From Synergistaceae bacterium (lineage in GTDB: Bacteria > Synergistota > Synergistia > Synergistales > Aminobacteriaceae), in assembly GCA_031267575.1 (NCBI GenBank), contig JAIRYN010000040.1, forward strand, positions 1 to 52,452: a stretch of 52,452 nt of DNA, written 5' to 3'. The notes under the pieces were generated by a model. The model did no database searches, had not been told where the DNA came from, and saw only the letters and a program-made list of their open reading frames with translations. Position 1 is the first letter of the stretch. Each line of letters starts with the position of its first letter. Position numbers and translations under genes: made by a program. This document shows positions 7,913 to 16,197 of the stretch, one piece after another.

Positions 7913-8776
7913 TTATTCCCGCTCTGCGAGTTCCTGAAGACGTTTCCAGCGGTACTTCACCGTGCTTTTCGTCACGGGCGGGGAGAGGCGGTTGCCCAGA
8001 TCAGAAAGAGACTCCTCCGGGTGCTCCAGGCGAGCCTCGACGAGGGCTTTTAAGGGTACAGGCAATATCGCCAGAAGCCCTTTCTCCAAGAGCTTCAACG
8101 CCAGTTCCCGCTGTTCCTCGGCGGCCGAGAGGGTCTTTTTGATATTGGCCGTGTCGCAGTTGCGCATTCGGTTGGCTTGGTCCCGCATGGAACGGAGAAT
8201 CGCCTTGTCTTCCACGCGAAGAGAAACGGTCACAAGTCCGATCTTGCTCAAAAAGGAGACGATTCCCTCTTGGTCTCTCAGGATGATTTCGCGCTTCCCG
8301 TGAACCGGCCGTTCGCTCCAGGAGACGCGAGACTTGCGCAGCATCCGTCCCATCTGATCGAGAGCCGCATCCGCTCTCGCCCTCATGACGAGGTAATAGC
8401 CGGACCTTGGGGAATAAAGAGCCCCACAACCTCCCCAGAAACCTCGGCCCCAGTCCCAGCTTTCGCGCTCGGTCGCCACAGCTTCTTCGTACAGCTTTTG
8501 AGGTAGAGCGAGCTCCACTCGGCCTTTCATGTCCGAGGGCACACGCATATACGCGGCTAGATTCAGAACACCCCTCCACCGGGAATTCTTCCAGAGCTTC
8601 AGCAAACGACGCAAAGCCCACAACCGGGTGCTGCCGAGAGTAGCCAAACCTTTATCTTCGTTTTTCTTGAACGGTAGGGCGACGAGCAACCCTGCCACCT
8701 CCGCCGAGTCGGCTTCTTCGTCTCTCTGGGGTAGCGACGACCATTCGTCCCAAAGCTCCACCGCGATGGAACGCAT
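7913..8776 (-). CDS. whiA: WhiA-type DNA-binding regulator
   Basis: A 287-residue WhiA family protein with a LAGLIDADG-like N-terminal half and a C-terminal helix-turn-helix. Recognised blocks are 'RGFWGGCGALYSPRSGYYL' in the middle, 'RMRNCDTANIKKT', and the C-terminal 'LSPPVTKSTVKYRWKRLQ'. The ATG at 8776 is preferred to a TTG at 8806: AAGGA lies six bases before it and it starts just after the yvcK stop. In other bacteria WhiA links cell division and development to envelope state. Here it is the last gene of the conserved rapZ-yvcK-whiA cluster, which makes the assignment firm. Confidence 0.9.
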   Translation of the reverse strand: MRSIAVELWDEWSSLPQRDEEADSAEVAGLLVALPFKKNEDKGLATLGSTRLWALRRLLKLWKNSRWRGVLNLAAYMRVPSDMKGRVELALPQKLYEEAVATERESWDWGRGFWGGCGALYSPRSGYYLVMRARADAALDQMGRMLRKSRVSWSERPVHGKREIILRDQEGIVSFLSKIGLVTVSLRVEDKAILRSMRDQANRMRNCDTANIKKTLSAAEEQRELALKLLEKGLLAILPVPLKALVEARLEHPEESLSDLGNRLSPPVTKSTVKYRWKRLQELAERE

Positions 8777-8778
8777 GT

Positions 8779-9888
8779 TCAGTCCTTGACTCTCAGCTCT
8801 CGGCAAAGACGAAACAACATCTCGGCGAGCTTGTAGGCGTTGTGTCGCAGGAGCTTCTCATTCGTGATCTGGATCGCGGGCAGTTCGATGACCGCGCTGC
8901 CGAGCTGGGCGATCTTTTTTCGCTGGTGTCTATCCAGGTAAAGGGGCATTGCTCCTTCTTGGTTGTAACTAGTGGCCAGGTCGTCGGGGATGTGCTCGTT
9001 GTTGACGAGAATGTAATCAGGGGTGGCACCCAAAGCCGCGGATACCCATTGCAGATGCGCAACGATGTCCATGCCCTCGGTCTCCTCCGGCTGGGTCATG
9101 AGGTTGCAGATGTACACTTTGGGAACAGGGGAATCCCGGAGCTTTTTCGCGAACTCTGGCAGGAGCAGGTTGGGGATGACACTGGTGAAAAGGCTCCCCG
9201 GCCCCAGAACAATGAGGTCGGCCTCATCCACGGCGCGCAGGACCTCAGGTAGCGGCTTTGCCCCCACAGGTTCCAGCCAGATGCTCTTCAGATTGTATCC
9301 ATAGTGGGAAATCTCCAACTCACCCCGAGCTTTTTCCCCGTTTTTGGTCTCCCCCATCAAGGTGATGGCCTCGGTGGTCACTGGCAGGACTTTTCCGCGG
9401 ATCGCCAGTAGGTGGTTCATTTGTTCCACGGCCAGGCGAAAATCGCCGCACAACTCCGACACCGCCAACAGTAGCAAGTTTCCTAAGCTGTGGCCGGTTA
9501 GCTCTCCCCTATCGAAGCGAAAATCCAGAAGCTGCTTCAAGGCGTTGTCGTTTTCAGCCAGTGCCACCATGCAGTTGCGCACGTCTCCGGGGGGCAGCAC
9601 GCCCCACTCGGTTCGGAGACGGCCTGAGCTTCCTCCCTCGTCGGTGACCGCCACCACGGCAGTGATGTTGCGGGTATACCCCTTCAGCCCCTGCAACAGT
9701 GTAGAAAGACCAGTCCCCCCTCCCACCGCCACGATGTTCGGACCGGCGGAGAGGCGGTGGGCAATGGCGTTCTTGAGAGGATCTCTGAATTTGAAACGAG
9801 ACACGCGCAACAGGCGAAGGTCGAAAACTACCAACAAAAACAAAGCCGTGAACATCCCCACGGAGAACCCGATGGCCCAGTCTATCAC
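8779..9888 (-). CDS. yvcK: YvcK/CofD-like gluconeogenesis factor
   Basis: A 369-residue member of the YvcK (UPF0052) family, which binds UDP-sugars and affects carbon flux and cell-wall synthesis. Conserved parts are 'NIVAVGGGTGLSTLLQGLKG', 'AVTDEGGSSGRLR', 'PPGDVRNCMVALA' and 'LIVLGPGSLFTSVIPNLL'. Residues 1-25 form a hydrophobic segment that should anchor the protein in the membrane, unlike the soluble Bacillus type. It starts with GTG in a GTGA overlap with the rapZ stop, so translation is probably coupled. The distal neighbour is whiA. Confidence 0.92.
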   Translation of the reverse strand: MIDWAIGFSVGMFTALFLLVVFDLRLLRVSRFKFRDPLKNAIAHRLSAGPNIVAVGGGTGLSTLLQGLKGYTRNITAVVAVTDEGGSSGRLRTEWGVLPPGDVRNCMVALAENDNALKQLLDFRFDRGELTGHSLGNLLLLAVSELCGDFRLAVEQMNHLLAIRGKVLPVTTEAITLMGETKNGEKARGELEISHYGYNLKSIWLEPVGAKPLPEVLRAVDEADLIVLGPGSLFTSVIPNLLLPEFAKKLRDSPVPKVYICNLMTQPEETEGMDIVAHLQWVSAALGATPDYILVNNEHIPDDLATSYNQEGAMPLYLDRHQRKKIAQLGSAVIELPAIQITNEKLLRHNAYKLAEMLFRLCRELRVKD

Positions 9889-10775
9889 AACGACTGCACT
9901 CTAACGATATCTCTGTGGTTGAGGGCAACGCCTCCCGGCGTATCCCTGTAGCACCCGAAAAGCCATTCCGCTAAGGCTACCGAGCGATGACGACCTCCCG
10001 TGCAACCAACGGCCACGTGCAACTGTGCCTTACCTGTTTCCAAGTAGCGGGGAATCACGAAGCCCAAAAAGCGGGTGCAGGCATCCATGAAAGCTAGCGT
10101 CTCCGGGAAGGACTCCAGGTAGGTTTGAACCTCCTGGTCCTTGCCCGACAGCGATTTTAGACTTGCGACGTAAAAGGGATTAGGGAGAAACCGAACATCG
10201 AAAACGTAGTTGCTATCCTGCGGTACGCTGTATTTGAATCCGAAAGAAGTCAACAACAACGACACCCCTCCGCCTGCCGCGCCGCTGAACTCGTCGATCA
10301 GGCGTTTGCGGCATTGCTGCGGGTCCAACAGAGACGTGTCGATCACAACGTTGGCGTCTTCAAGAAGGGGCATCAGCAAAAGGCGTTCTCTGCGAATGCC
10401 CTCCTGTGCAGTGAGATTTTCTCCCAGAGGGTGACGTCGCCGCGTCTGCTCGAACCGGCTGAGCAGAACTTCGTCGGCGGCGTTCAGAAAAAGAACTCGC
10501 ACGTTGGGCGCAGACTCCCTCAAAAGGGATAGGACCGATACGAAATCGTCCAGGAGGCGTTCGCTTCGAATGTCGATGGTTACCGCTATTCCCGTCTGTA
10601 CAGCCGCTTTGTGATTCGACAAAATGTGAAACAATTGGGGCAAAAGCGTAGGGGGAATGTTGTCCATCGCGAAAAACCCTTGGTCTTCCAGGATCTTTAG
10701 CGCCGTTGTCTTGCCCGCGCCGGACATGCCCGTCACAATGATGCATTGCCGAACCCTTTCCCTGTGATTTTCCAC
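9885..10775 (-). CDS. rapZ: RapZ/YvcJ nucleotide-binding protein
   Basis: An ATP/GTP-binding protein; in E. coli RapZ steers small-RNA control of glucosamine-6-phosphate synthase. It has a P-loop at residues 16-23 (GMSGAGKT), 'GFFAMDNIPPTLL', and the C-terminal RapZ domain with 'AVGCTGGRHRSVALAEWL'. The GTG at 10775 is chosen because GGAGG stands eight bases before it; a TTG at 10808 has no such site. Length of 296 residues is normal. It is the first gene of the three-gene cluster. The upstream spacer (10776-10964) carries a 17-bp direct repeat but no clear promoter. Confidence 0.92.
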   Translation of the reverse strand: MENHRERVRQCIIVTGMSGAGKTTALKILEDQGFFAMDNIPPTLLPQLFHILSNHKAAVQTGIAVTIDIRSERLLDDFVSVLSLLRESAPNVRVLFLNAADEVLLSRFEQTRRRHPLGENLTAQEGIRRERLLLMPLLEDANVVIDTSLLDPQQCRKRLIDEFSGAAGGGVSLLLTSFGFKYSVPQDSNYVFDVRFLPNPFYVASLKSLSGKDQEVQTYLESFPETLAFMDACTRFLGFVIPRYLETGKAQLHVAVGCTGGRHRSVALAEWLFGCYRDTPGGVALNHRDIVRVQSL

Positions 10776-10893
10776 GTTCCGCGCCTCCGCTCCGGTGTAA
10801 TAGTACAAAAAACATTATAGCCCCTCGGCAGCGAAGAGGAGAAACCATAAAGACGAGAAAACGCCCATAAGGGGCAAAGAGTTATTTATCAAA

Positions 10894-10935
10894 ATATCAA
10901 CGGGCTCCGCATATCAACATATCAACGGGCTCCGC
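10894..10935. repeat. 17-bp direct repeat
   Basis: ATATCAACGGGCTCCGC occurs at 10894-10910 and again at 10919-10935, separated by a short ATATCAAC-type segment, in the spacer between rapZ and the decayed permease. Confidence 0.7.
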
Positions 10936-10964
10936 CACCCTGAGCTTGAAAAATCACGGAAAAT

Positions 10965-11680
10965 TCAATTAATCATCCACTTCAACAGGGATTTTTTCAG
11001 TTTCTCAAAGCACTGCATCACGATAACCAGCACGACGACCATGAAGATAAAACCTCCCCAAGTGTAGTCATATAGGCCAAACTCGGAGTATTTTTTCACA
11101 AAGAAACCCATGCCGTATCTCGAACCGTACATCTCCGCGTACACCAGCATCACGAAGATATTGCGAAGGGAATTGATGAAGCCTGACAGAATTGATGGAC
11201 TGGCCGCCGGCAAGATCACCTTCGTCATTCTCTTTATCCCGCTCAGTTCCAATGTGGCCGCCTTGTCCAGATAACGTTTATCGATGGTCATGATGCCGGT
11301 TATTGTGGCGAATAGGGTCGACCAAACGGTGCTGTACACGATCAAAAACACCGACACCACCCAAAAATTAGGGGTAAGCAACAGTACAAAGGGCGACAAT
11401 AAATGATGGATGGAACCACACTGAAAGTATAGAGTATGAAAGTATAGAGTATCGGATGAAGCGTGTCTCTTAGCCGCGCGTTTCTGCCCAGGATTGTGCC
11501 AATGGTCAGAGCAATCGCTAGGGAAATCAAGATAGAGGGAATCATCATGTGAGACAGGGCAAACGCATCAGGGTTGTTAAGACATCTTGCAAATACAGCT
11601 TTCGCATATTTTATAGCAACAACTTGTACTCTGGCGCGTTTATTCTGCGAATTTGGATTATGTGAGTTGCTTTTTTAAGA
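10965..11680 (-). pseudogene. Decayed ABC transporter permease (nitrate/taurine type)
   Basis: Two minus-strand frames together encode a BPD-type permease. The upstream frame (about 11680-11397) gives 'NNPDAFALSHMMIPSILIS', 'IGTILGRNARLRDTLHPILY' and 'FSVVPSI'. The downstream frame (to 10965) gives 'SPFVLLLTPNFW', 'LDKAATLELSGIKRMTKVIL' (the EAA loop) and the last membrane helices. They are joined by a frameshift near 11397. Just before it the pentapeptide FILYT is duplicated by a 15-bp tandem repeat (near 11415-11445). No start codon with a ribosome binding site, ATPase or binding-protein gene is nearby, so this is a transport-operon relic. Confidence 0.75.
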
Positions 11681-11759
11681 AAACTAGTTTATGTTAGGGC
11701 AATATATTAGGGTAAATTGAAAGAATTTGACAACTTCATAAACTAGGAGGTAAGGTTTC

Positions 11760-12581
11760 ATGCCTGAAACAGCGAACCGGGCCGCTGCGCCCCAAAACGC
11801 TCATGGAGGTGTTCATCATCTGCAATTGAAACAGGGGGACGTGCCGGGATACGTTCTTCTGCCTGGTGACCCGGAACGGACAAAGATCATCTCGAAAAAC
11901 TGGAACGACGTCAAGGAGATCGCGTCGAACCGGGAATATAAAACGGTAGCGGGTCTGTACAAAGGTGTAGCACTCGCCGCCACGTCTACCGGCATAGGTG
12001 GCCCAAGCTCCGAAATATGCATCCATGAGTTGAGCGTCCTTGGGGTTCACACCTGTATCAGGGTGGGCACGACGGGGTGTATCACACCGAAGTTCGACCT
12101 GGGGGATTTGATTATTCCCGTGGCGTGCGTGCGCAAAGACGGAACATCTGACACCTACGTTGCGCCGGAGTTTCCAGCATTTGCGGATACGCGCGTCGTG
12201 ATAGCCCTCATTCGTGCCTGTGAAAAGCTGGGGTTTCGCTATGGGCTAGGTCTCAACTACACAACTGGGTCTTTTTATATTGGGCAAGGACGTCCTCTCG
12301 GCGACGGTGGGACCGGCTACTGGCCCAGCTTTGCTGAAAAAATCATCCCAGATCTGATACAGGCTCGAGTAACCAGTATCGACATGGAAACGGCGGCCCA
12401 ATACGTGGTGGGATACCTCCATGGTATGCGCATGGGAGCTGTGCTATCGGTGATCGCCAACCGGATTTTTGACTGTTGGGGCGACAATGGAGGAGAAGAA
12501 AAAGCCTGCCTCGTCGCCTGCGAGGCCATGAAAATTTTGTGCGAAAGTCAAAGCGAGGCGGGGAATTCGATTTTCTCTTGA
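11760..12581 (+). CDS. udp: Uridine phosphorylase-like nucleoside phosphorylase
   Basis: Phosphorolysis of a pyrimidine nucleoside for salvage. The PNP_UDP_1 fold is recognisable over all 273 residues: 'YVLLPGDPERTKIIS' (phosphate-binding N-terminal loop), 'ATSTGIGGPSSEICIHEL', 'IRVGTTGCI', and 'SIDMETAAQYVVGYLHG', where the Met-Glu contacts the ribose. The order and spacing match uridine phosphorylase better than purine nucleoside phosphorylase, but substrate is not settled. A strong AGGAGG precedes the ATG. It is a single gene: the permease relic is divergent upstream and a truncated tnpB converges on its stop. Confidence 0.85.
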   Translation: MPETANRAAAPQNAHGGVHHLQLKQGDVPGYVLLPGDPERTKIISKNWNDVKEIASNREYKTVAGLYKGVALAATSTGIGGPSSEICIHELSVLGVHTCIRVGTTGCITPKFDLGDLIIPVACVRKDGTSDTYVAPEFPAFADTRVVIALIRACEKLGFRYGLGLNYTTGSFYIGQGRPLGDGGTGYWPSFAEKIIPDLIQARVTSIDMETAAQYVVGYLHGMRMGAVLSVIANRIFDCWGDNGGEEKACLVACEAMKILCESQSEAGNSIFS

Positions 12582-12629
12582 AGCCATCCTTCAATGCAAC
12601 AAGTCGAAAACTCTCTTGGGCACAGGTTA

Positions 12630-13016
12630 AAATTCCAAGGAAGTTTAAATGAACGATATTTTCTCATCTTTTTGCAACTCGGAAGGGACATTTTAACCCC
12701 GCGTTTCAGATTGCTGAAGAACAATTTATACGCTTTGTCAATACGTTGCGCGATATCTTGTATCGCCTGAGAACCAATATTATTCCAGTGTCCGTAGCGT
12801 TTCGTTTTCTTCAGTTTCGTTTTCTTCAGTTTGGTTATATGCCGTTGCAAACGGATAACACGGATAACGGATAACATTGAGGCTTTTACCGAACAGCCGA
12901 TAGTAGCGGCGATGAAGCGCGATCAAATGATTGTAGATCGACCCGGCAAGGCTAATCTTATGGTGAAGGTGTTTATTCCGTTTGGCCTTGTAGAGTTTGA
13001 AAATGTAGGTTCTCAT
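12630..13016 (-). pseudogene. tnpB: TnpB (IS605 OrfB), N-terminal remnant with frameshift
   Basis: The frame starting at the ATG 13014-13016 gives 'MRTYIFKLYKAKRNKHLHHK' and 'YNHLIALHRRYYRLFGKSL', the classical TnpB N-terminus. It continues in another frame with 'RHITKLKKTK', 'RYGHWNNIGSQAIQDIAQRI' and 'LPSCKKMRKYRSFKL', then stops matching near 12630. The shift lies in a triplicated GTTATCC at about 12860-12880, and a second small tandem duplication repeats LKKTK. The RuvC region and right end are gone. The ATG overlaps the ancestral tnpA stop (ATGA). Confidence 0.8.
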
Positions 13017-13475
13017 TTATTTTTCTGCTCCTCGATATACTTCATGATAGTTTTCTCTGAAATATGCCCTACAGATTCACAACAGATTCACAACAGATTC
13101 ACAGTAGTACGAACGTGTCCACAAGGAAGGCATTTTCAGGAGATGAGGAAATTCCAAGCGCAATACTCTTGCGGTATAGCCCTTGAGCTGTCGGACAATC
13201 GCGACCGACTGCTCGGTTTCCGGTTCGATATAGTGAGGAGCGTTTATAGGCCGCGTTTTGACACGTGTTTTGACAAAGGCGTGAATGTGATCCGGCATGA
13301 TCTCAAGCTTCGCAATCTGAACATCGATCTCCTCAGCTTTCTCGTATAAAAGTTCTTTGAGTCGAATTTCTACATCACCAACAAGCACCTTGCGCCGATA
13401 TTTTGGACACCAGATAAGATGCTAGCCAATATTGAACACAGATGTGTTCGAATGAATCCATCGTTGATAAACCAT
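13013..13475 (-). pseudogene. tnpA: TnpA (IS200/IS605 Y1 transposase), decayed
   Basis: The copy at the right end of the window shows the intact reading. Here codon 18 is TAG (13422-13424) where the other copy has Tyr. Downstream the frame is open again with the HUH motif in 'LEIMPDHIHAFVKT' and 'LKMPSLWTRSYYCES'. Two further lesions are visible: an in-frame insertion after KTR that includes a duplicated VKTR, and an 11-bp sequence present three times near 13075-13110 that shifts the frame before the last 25 or so residues. It cannot make an active transposase. Confidence 0.85.
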
Positions 13476-13647
13476 AAAAGGAGTTTAATATGAAAGTAGA
13501 TATATGGCAAAAAACCAAATACAAAACAAACGCCGCCAACGGCGGTGTTGCGATTCTCATCCAATCTCATCCAATCTCATCCAATCTCATCCGACGCCTG
13601 AAGCTGTTGGCTTTCTCATCGCTTTATCGTAATTGGCTGAATTGAGC

Positions 13648-13676
13648 TTGACAAACGAGGCTTTCCAAGTTATAAA
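13648..13676 (+). promoter_or_regulatory. Strong sigma-70-type promoter for the aromatic leader
   Basis: TTGACA (13648-13653), 17-base spacer, TATAAA (13671-13676). It lies 20 bases beyond the IS left end and about 88 bases before the leader-peptide ATG. It is the best promoter match in the window. Confidence 0.75.
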
Positions 13677-13763
13677 TTGTTCACGTGATGAATCGAAGGC
13701 GAAGAGAAGATGAAGAGAAGATAGAGAAGATGAAGAGAAGATAAAGAAAGGAGGCACGGAGAC

Positions 13764-13889
13764 ATGAGAAGTAAGAATATACTTGAAATATCGAGCGGAA
13801 ATAGGCGAAGCTACTCTTATGTCGCGTGGTTCTACTTTAGAAGCATGGGTCTCGGTTTGCATGAGATCTGTGGGAGTTCTCTTCGGTAA
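13764..13889 (+). CDS. Putative Tyr/Trp/Phe leader peptide (attenuation)
   Basis: A 41-codon ORF with AAAGGAGG ten bases before its ATG. Residues 17-25 read YSYVAWFYF, six aromatics in nine positions (three Tyr, two Phe, one Trp) covering all three end products of the shikimate pathway. An intrinsic terminator starts 55 bases after the stop codon, and the shikimate operon lies downstream on the same strand. I infer that ribosomes stalling at these codons when aromatic amino acids are scarce would favour an antiterminator. The peptide has no family resemblance and its own product is probably of no use. Confidence 0.65.
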   Translation: MRSKNILEISSGNRRSYSYVAWFYFRSMGLGLHEICGSSLR

Positions 13890-13952
13890 CTGAAAAACGG
13901 TAACTGAAAAACAAGAGCAACTAGCACGTATCGAAATGTGAGGCCGAGATCC
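13847..13952 (+). promoter_or_regulatory. Candidate antiterminator pairing
   Basis: GGGTCTCGG (13847-13855, inside the leader ORF just after the aromatic codons) can pair over all nine bases, with one G-U, with CCGAGATCC (13944-13952). The latter contains almost all of the left arm of the terminator, so the two structures exclude each other. GAGATC (13863-13868) can instead pair with GGTCTC (13848-13853) and release the terminator arm. This is the three-way competition expected of an attenuator. Positions are read directly; the mechanism is inferred. Confidence 0.55.
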
Positions 13953-13973
13953 GGAAACGGGTCTCGTTTTTTT
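13945..13973 (+). terminator. Intrinsic terminator in the aromatic leader
   Basis: CGAGATCCG, GAAA tetraloop, CGGGTCTCG, then seven Ts: a nine-pair stem (one G-T) with a U tract. It separates the leader peptide from the DUF262 gene and the aro operon. Confidence 0.85.
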
Positions 13974-13999
13974 CGTGGTCTATATGAGGAGAGACACAA

Positions 14000-16111
14000 A
14001 TGGCCAATGAACTTCAATCTTTATCAGTCCTTTTTCAAAATAGGTTGTTTCGCATACCCGACTATCAGCGAGGTTATGCCTGGAAATATGAGCAGCTAGC
14101 GGATTTTTGGGAGGATCTGCTAAATTTGCACAAAGACAGATATCATTACACAGGGTTACTTTCACTAAAGGCAATCACTCGAAAAGATCGGCGTTTATGG
14201 CATGAAGACGATTGGCTGCTTGATCATGGATTTAAGCCATTTCACGTTGTGGATGGACAGCAACGTCTAACCACGTTCTCCATTTTGATGAATGAAATAA
14301 CGGTTTTTGTGAAAAACATCGATAAAAACAGTGATAAGCTGGATAGCGAGATATTTCTGGGGATAGAATCACTGAAAGACATTAAAGCAAAGTATGTCCT
14401 CCGAAAACGACCTCCGGAGAATATCGTGACAACGTACCTTTTCGGATATGAAACCGACAATCCAAGTTTCGACTATCTCAAATACAGGATCTTCAAAGAA
14501 CCCTTCGGAGGCACGGTTTCTGAAAGTTACTACACAAAGAACCTGAAATACGCTAAAACATTTTTTGCCGACAATCTTGAGGTAATGTATAAAAGTGATG
14601 GAATGGACGGAATCGAGCTACTGTACAAGAAGCTAACTCTGCAACTCATGTTCAATCTCCACGAAATTGAAGATGATTATGACGTTTACGTTGCATTTGA
14701 AACGATGAACAACCGGGGCAAAAAGCTAACAAATTTGGAGCTGCTGAAAAACCGCCTCATATACCTCACGACCCTTTTCGATGACAAGCAGCTCGATACG
14801 AGAGACAAAGAGCAACTTCGGCAAAATATCAACGATACTTGGAAAGAGGTGTATTTCCAACTTGGGCGTAACCAGAATACGCCTCTATCCGATGACGATT
14901 TCCTCCGCGCACACTGGATCACTTATTTTCAGTATTCAAGGAAGCGTGGTGATGACTATATTAGTTTTTTACTGAGAAAATTCTCGGCAAAAAATGTATT
15001 CGAGAAATTTACCGTCGCCACGCAGGTCGATATTTCTGAAGCGTTACCAGCACTTGGCTTTGAAGCTACGAATGAAGACGATGACGATATTATTGACGAA
15101 ACAGTCGAGTTGAAACCCGTTCGGGGTTCTAAACTCGCCTACACAGAGATCCGCGATTATGTGAACGCTCTAAAAGTGTTAGCCGAATATTGGTATTACA
15201 GCTATTTCCCGAATGACGACACATTCGCTCTTACGGACGAAGAAAAGGTATGGATAGACAAACTGAACCGTGTCGGTATCGGGCACTTCAGACCGCTTGT
15301 CGCTACTGTACTCGCTACAGCGAATAGCACTACTGTTGCAGAACGTATTGCGCTTTTTCAGGAAATTGAAAGATTTCTCTTTATATCATTTCGTGTCGGC
15401 GGTTTCAATGCGAGTTATAAGAGCAGTTATTATTACAATAAAGCACGAGATATTATGCGAGGTAACACAACCTTGCCTTCAATTGTAAGTGATTTAACTG
15501 CAAATATTGATAAGAATATGGACGAGGCCATCGCCCAATTTATTACACGCACCCACAGACGTTTCAGTGCAGGGGAAGGATTCTACAGCTGGCATGGACT
15601 CGGTTATTTCTTATACGAGTATGAGTATGTTTTGGCTACTCGCAACAAATTGCAGAAAATTAATTGGAATCTATTCACTAATATCGAAAAGGACAGGGTG
15701 ACTATTGAGCATATTCTCCCACGAACACCGGCGAAATGGTATTGGCGTAATCACTTCAGACAATACACCAGTGATGAAGTCAAACTGCTATCGGCCTCTT
15801 TGGGCAATTTGCTTCCACTCGCCCAGAGTATTAATTCTTCATTGCAAAACGATAGTTTCCCTGATAAGAAAACCCCCCTCTCTTCCAAGCGTAGAGGTTA
15901 TGTAAATGGTTCACATTCTGAAATTGAGGTGGCTTCAGAGCAGGATTGGACAGCGCGAAGTATATTGAATCGCGGACTGTCGCTACTGAATTTCATGGAG
16001 TCGAGGTGGAGATTTTCACTTAATGATGAGCAGAAAGCGCAGCTACTTCACATCGAGTTTGTGAACGATGGACGCGCGGAAATACCTGAACTGCCGAAAG
16101 GCGAAGAATGA
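14000..16111 (+). CDS. DUF262/DUF1524 protein, GmrSD-like restriction endonuclease
   Basis: A 703-residue protein with an N-terminal DUF262 domain ('FRIPDYQRGYAW' at 17-28, 'VVDGQQRLTTF' at about 83-93), a long helical middle, and a C-terminal DUF1524 His-Me-type nuclease region ('RVTIEHILPRTP' around His571, then 'LGNLLPLAQSIN'). In GmrSD these domains couple nucleotide hydrolysis to cutting of modified phage DNA, so an anti-phage role is likely but not shown. GAGGAGAG precedes the ATG. It is visibly more AT-rich than the aro genes and lies between a terminator-ended leader and aroB, which suggests horizontal insertion into the leader of the aro operon. Confidence 0.85.
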   Translation: MANELQSLSVLFQNRLFRIPDYQRGYAWKYEQLADFWEDLLNLHKDRYHYTGLLSLKAITRKDRRLWHEDDWLLDHGFKPFHVVDGQQRLTTFSILMNEITVFVKNIDKNSDKLDSEIFLGIESLKDIKAKYVLRKRPPENIVTTYLFGYETDNPSFDYLKYRIFKEPFGGTVSESYYTKNLKYAKTFFADNLEVMYKSDGMDGIELLYKKLTLQLMFNLHEIEDDYDVYVAFETMNNRGKKLTNLELLKNRLIYLTTLFDDKQLDTRDKEQLRQNINDTWKEVYFQLGRNQNTPLSDDDFLRAHWITYFQYSRKRGDDYISFLLRKFSAKNVFEKFTVATQVDISEALPALGFEATNEDDDDIIDETVELKPVRGSKLAYTEIRDYVNALKVLAEYWYYSYFPNDDTFALTDEEKVWIDKLNRVGIGHFRPLVATVLATANSTTVAERIALFQEIERFLFISFRVGGFNASYKSSYYYNKARDIMRGNTTLPSIVSDLTANIDKNMDEAIAQFITRTHRRFSAGEGFYSWHGLGYFLYEYEYVLATRNKLQKINWNLFTNIEKDRVTIEHILPRTPAKWYWRNHFRQYTSDEVKLLSASLGNLLPLAQSINSSLQNDSFPDKKTPLSSKRRGYVNGSHSEIEVASEQDWTARSILNRGLSLLNFMESRWRFSLNDEQKAQLLHIEFVNDGRAEIPELPKGEE

Positions 16112-16197
16112 TAATTGCTCAATTAACAAGCGGGTGTCTTACCTGTTATCGAGCGATTAAAAAAAGCACACAAAAATCTGAAAGAGAGGTCGATTTA

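Larger units (their letters stand above)
12630..13628 (-). mobile_element. IS200/IS605-family element, decayed, right end lost
   Basis: The left end abuts TTAC (read on the minus strand, 13629-13632), as in IS608-type target use, and is followed by the subterminal hairpin region, decayed tnpA and decayed tnpB. The hairpin nearest the end is spoiled by a TCATCCAATC-type unit repeated about four times (13556-13600). The element ends inside tnpB next to the uridine phosphorylase stop. Confidence 0.8.

Noticed and set aside
13556-13600. Repeated TCATCCAATC units as a possible CRISPR array
   Set aside because: The units are contiguous without unique spacers and lie inside a decayed transposon end; the intact copy at 52060 lacks the repetition.
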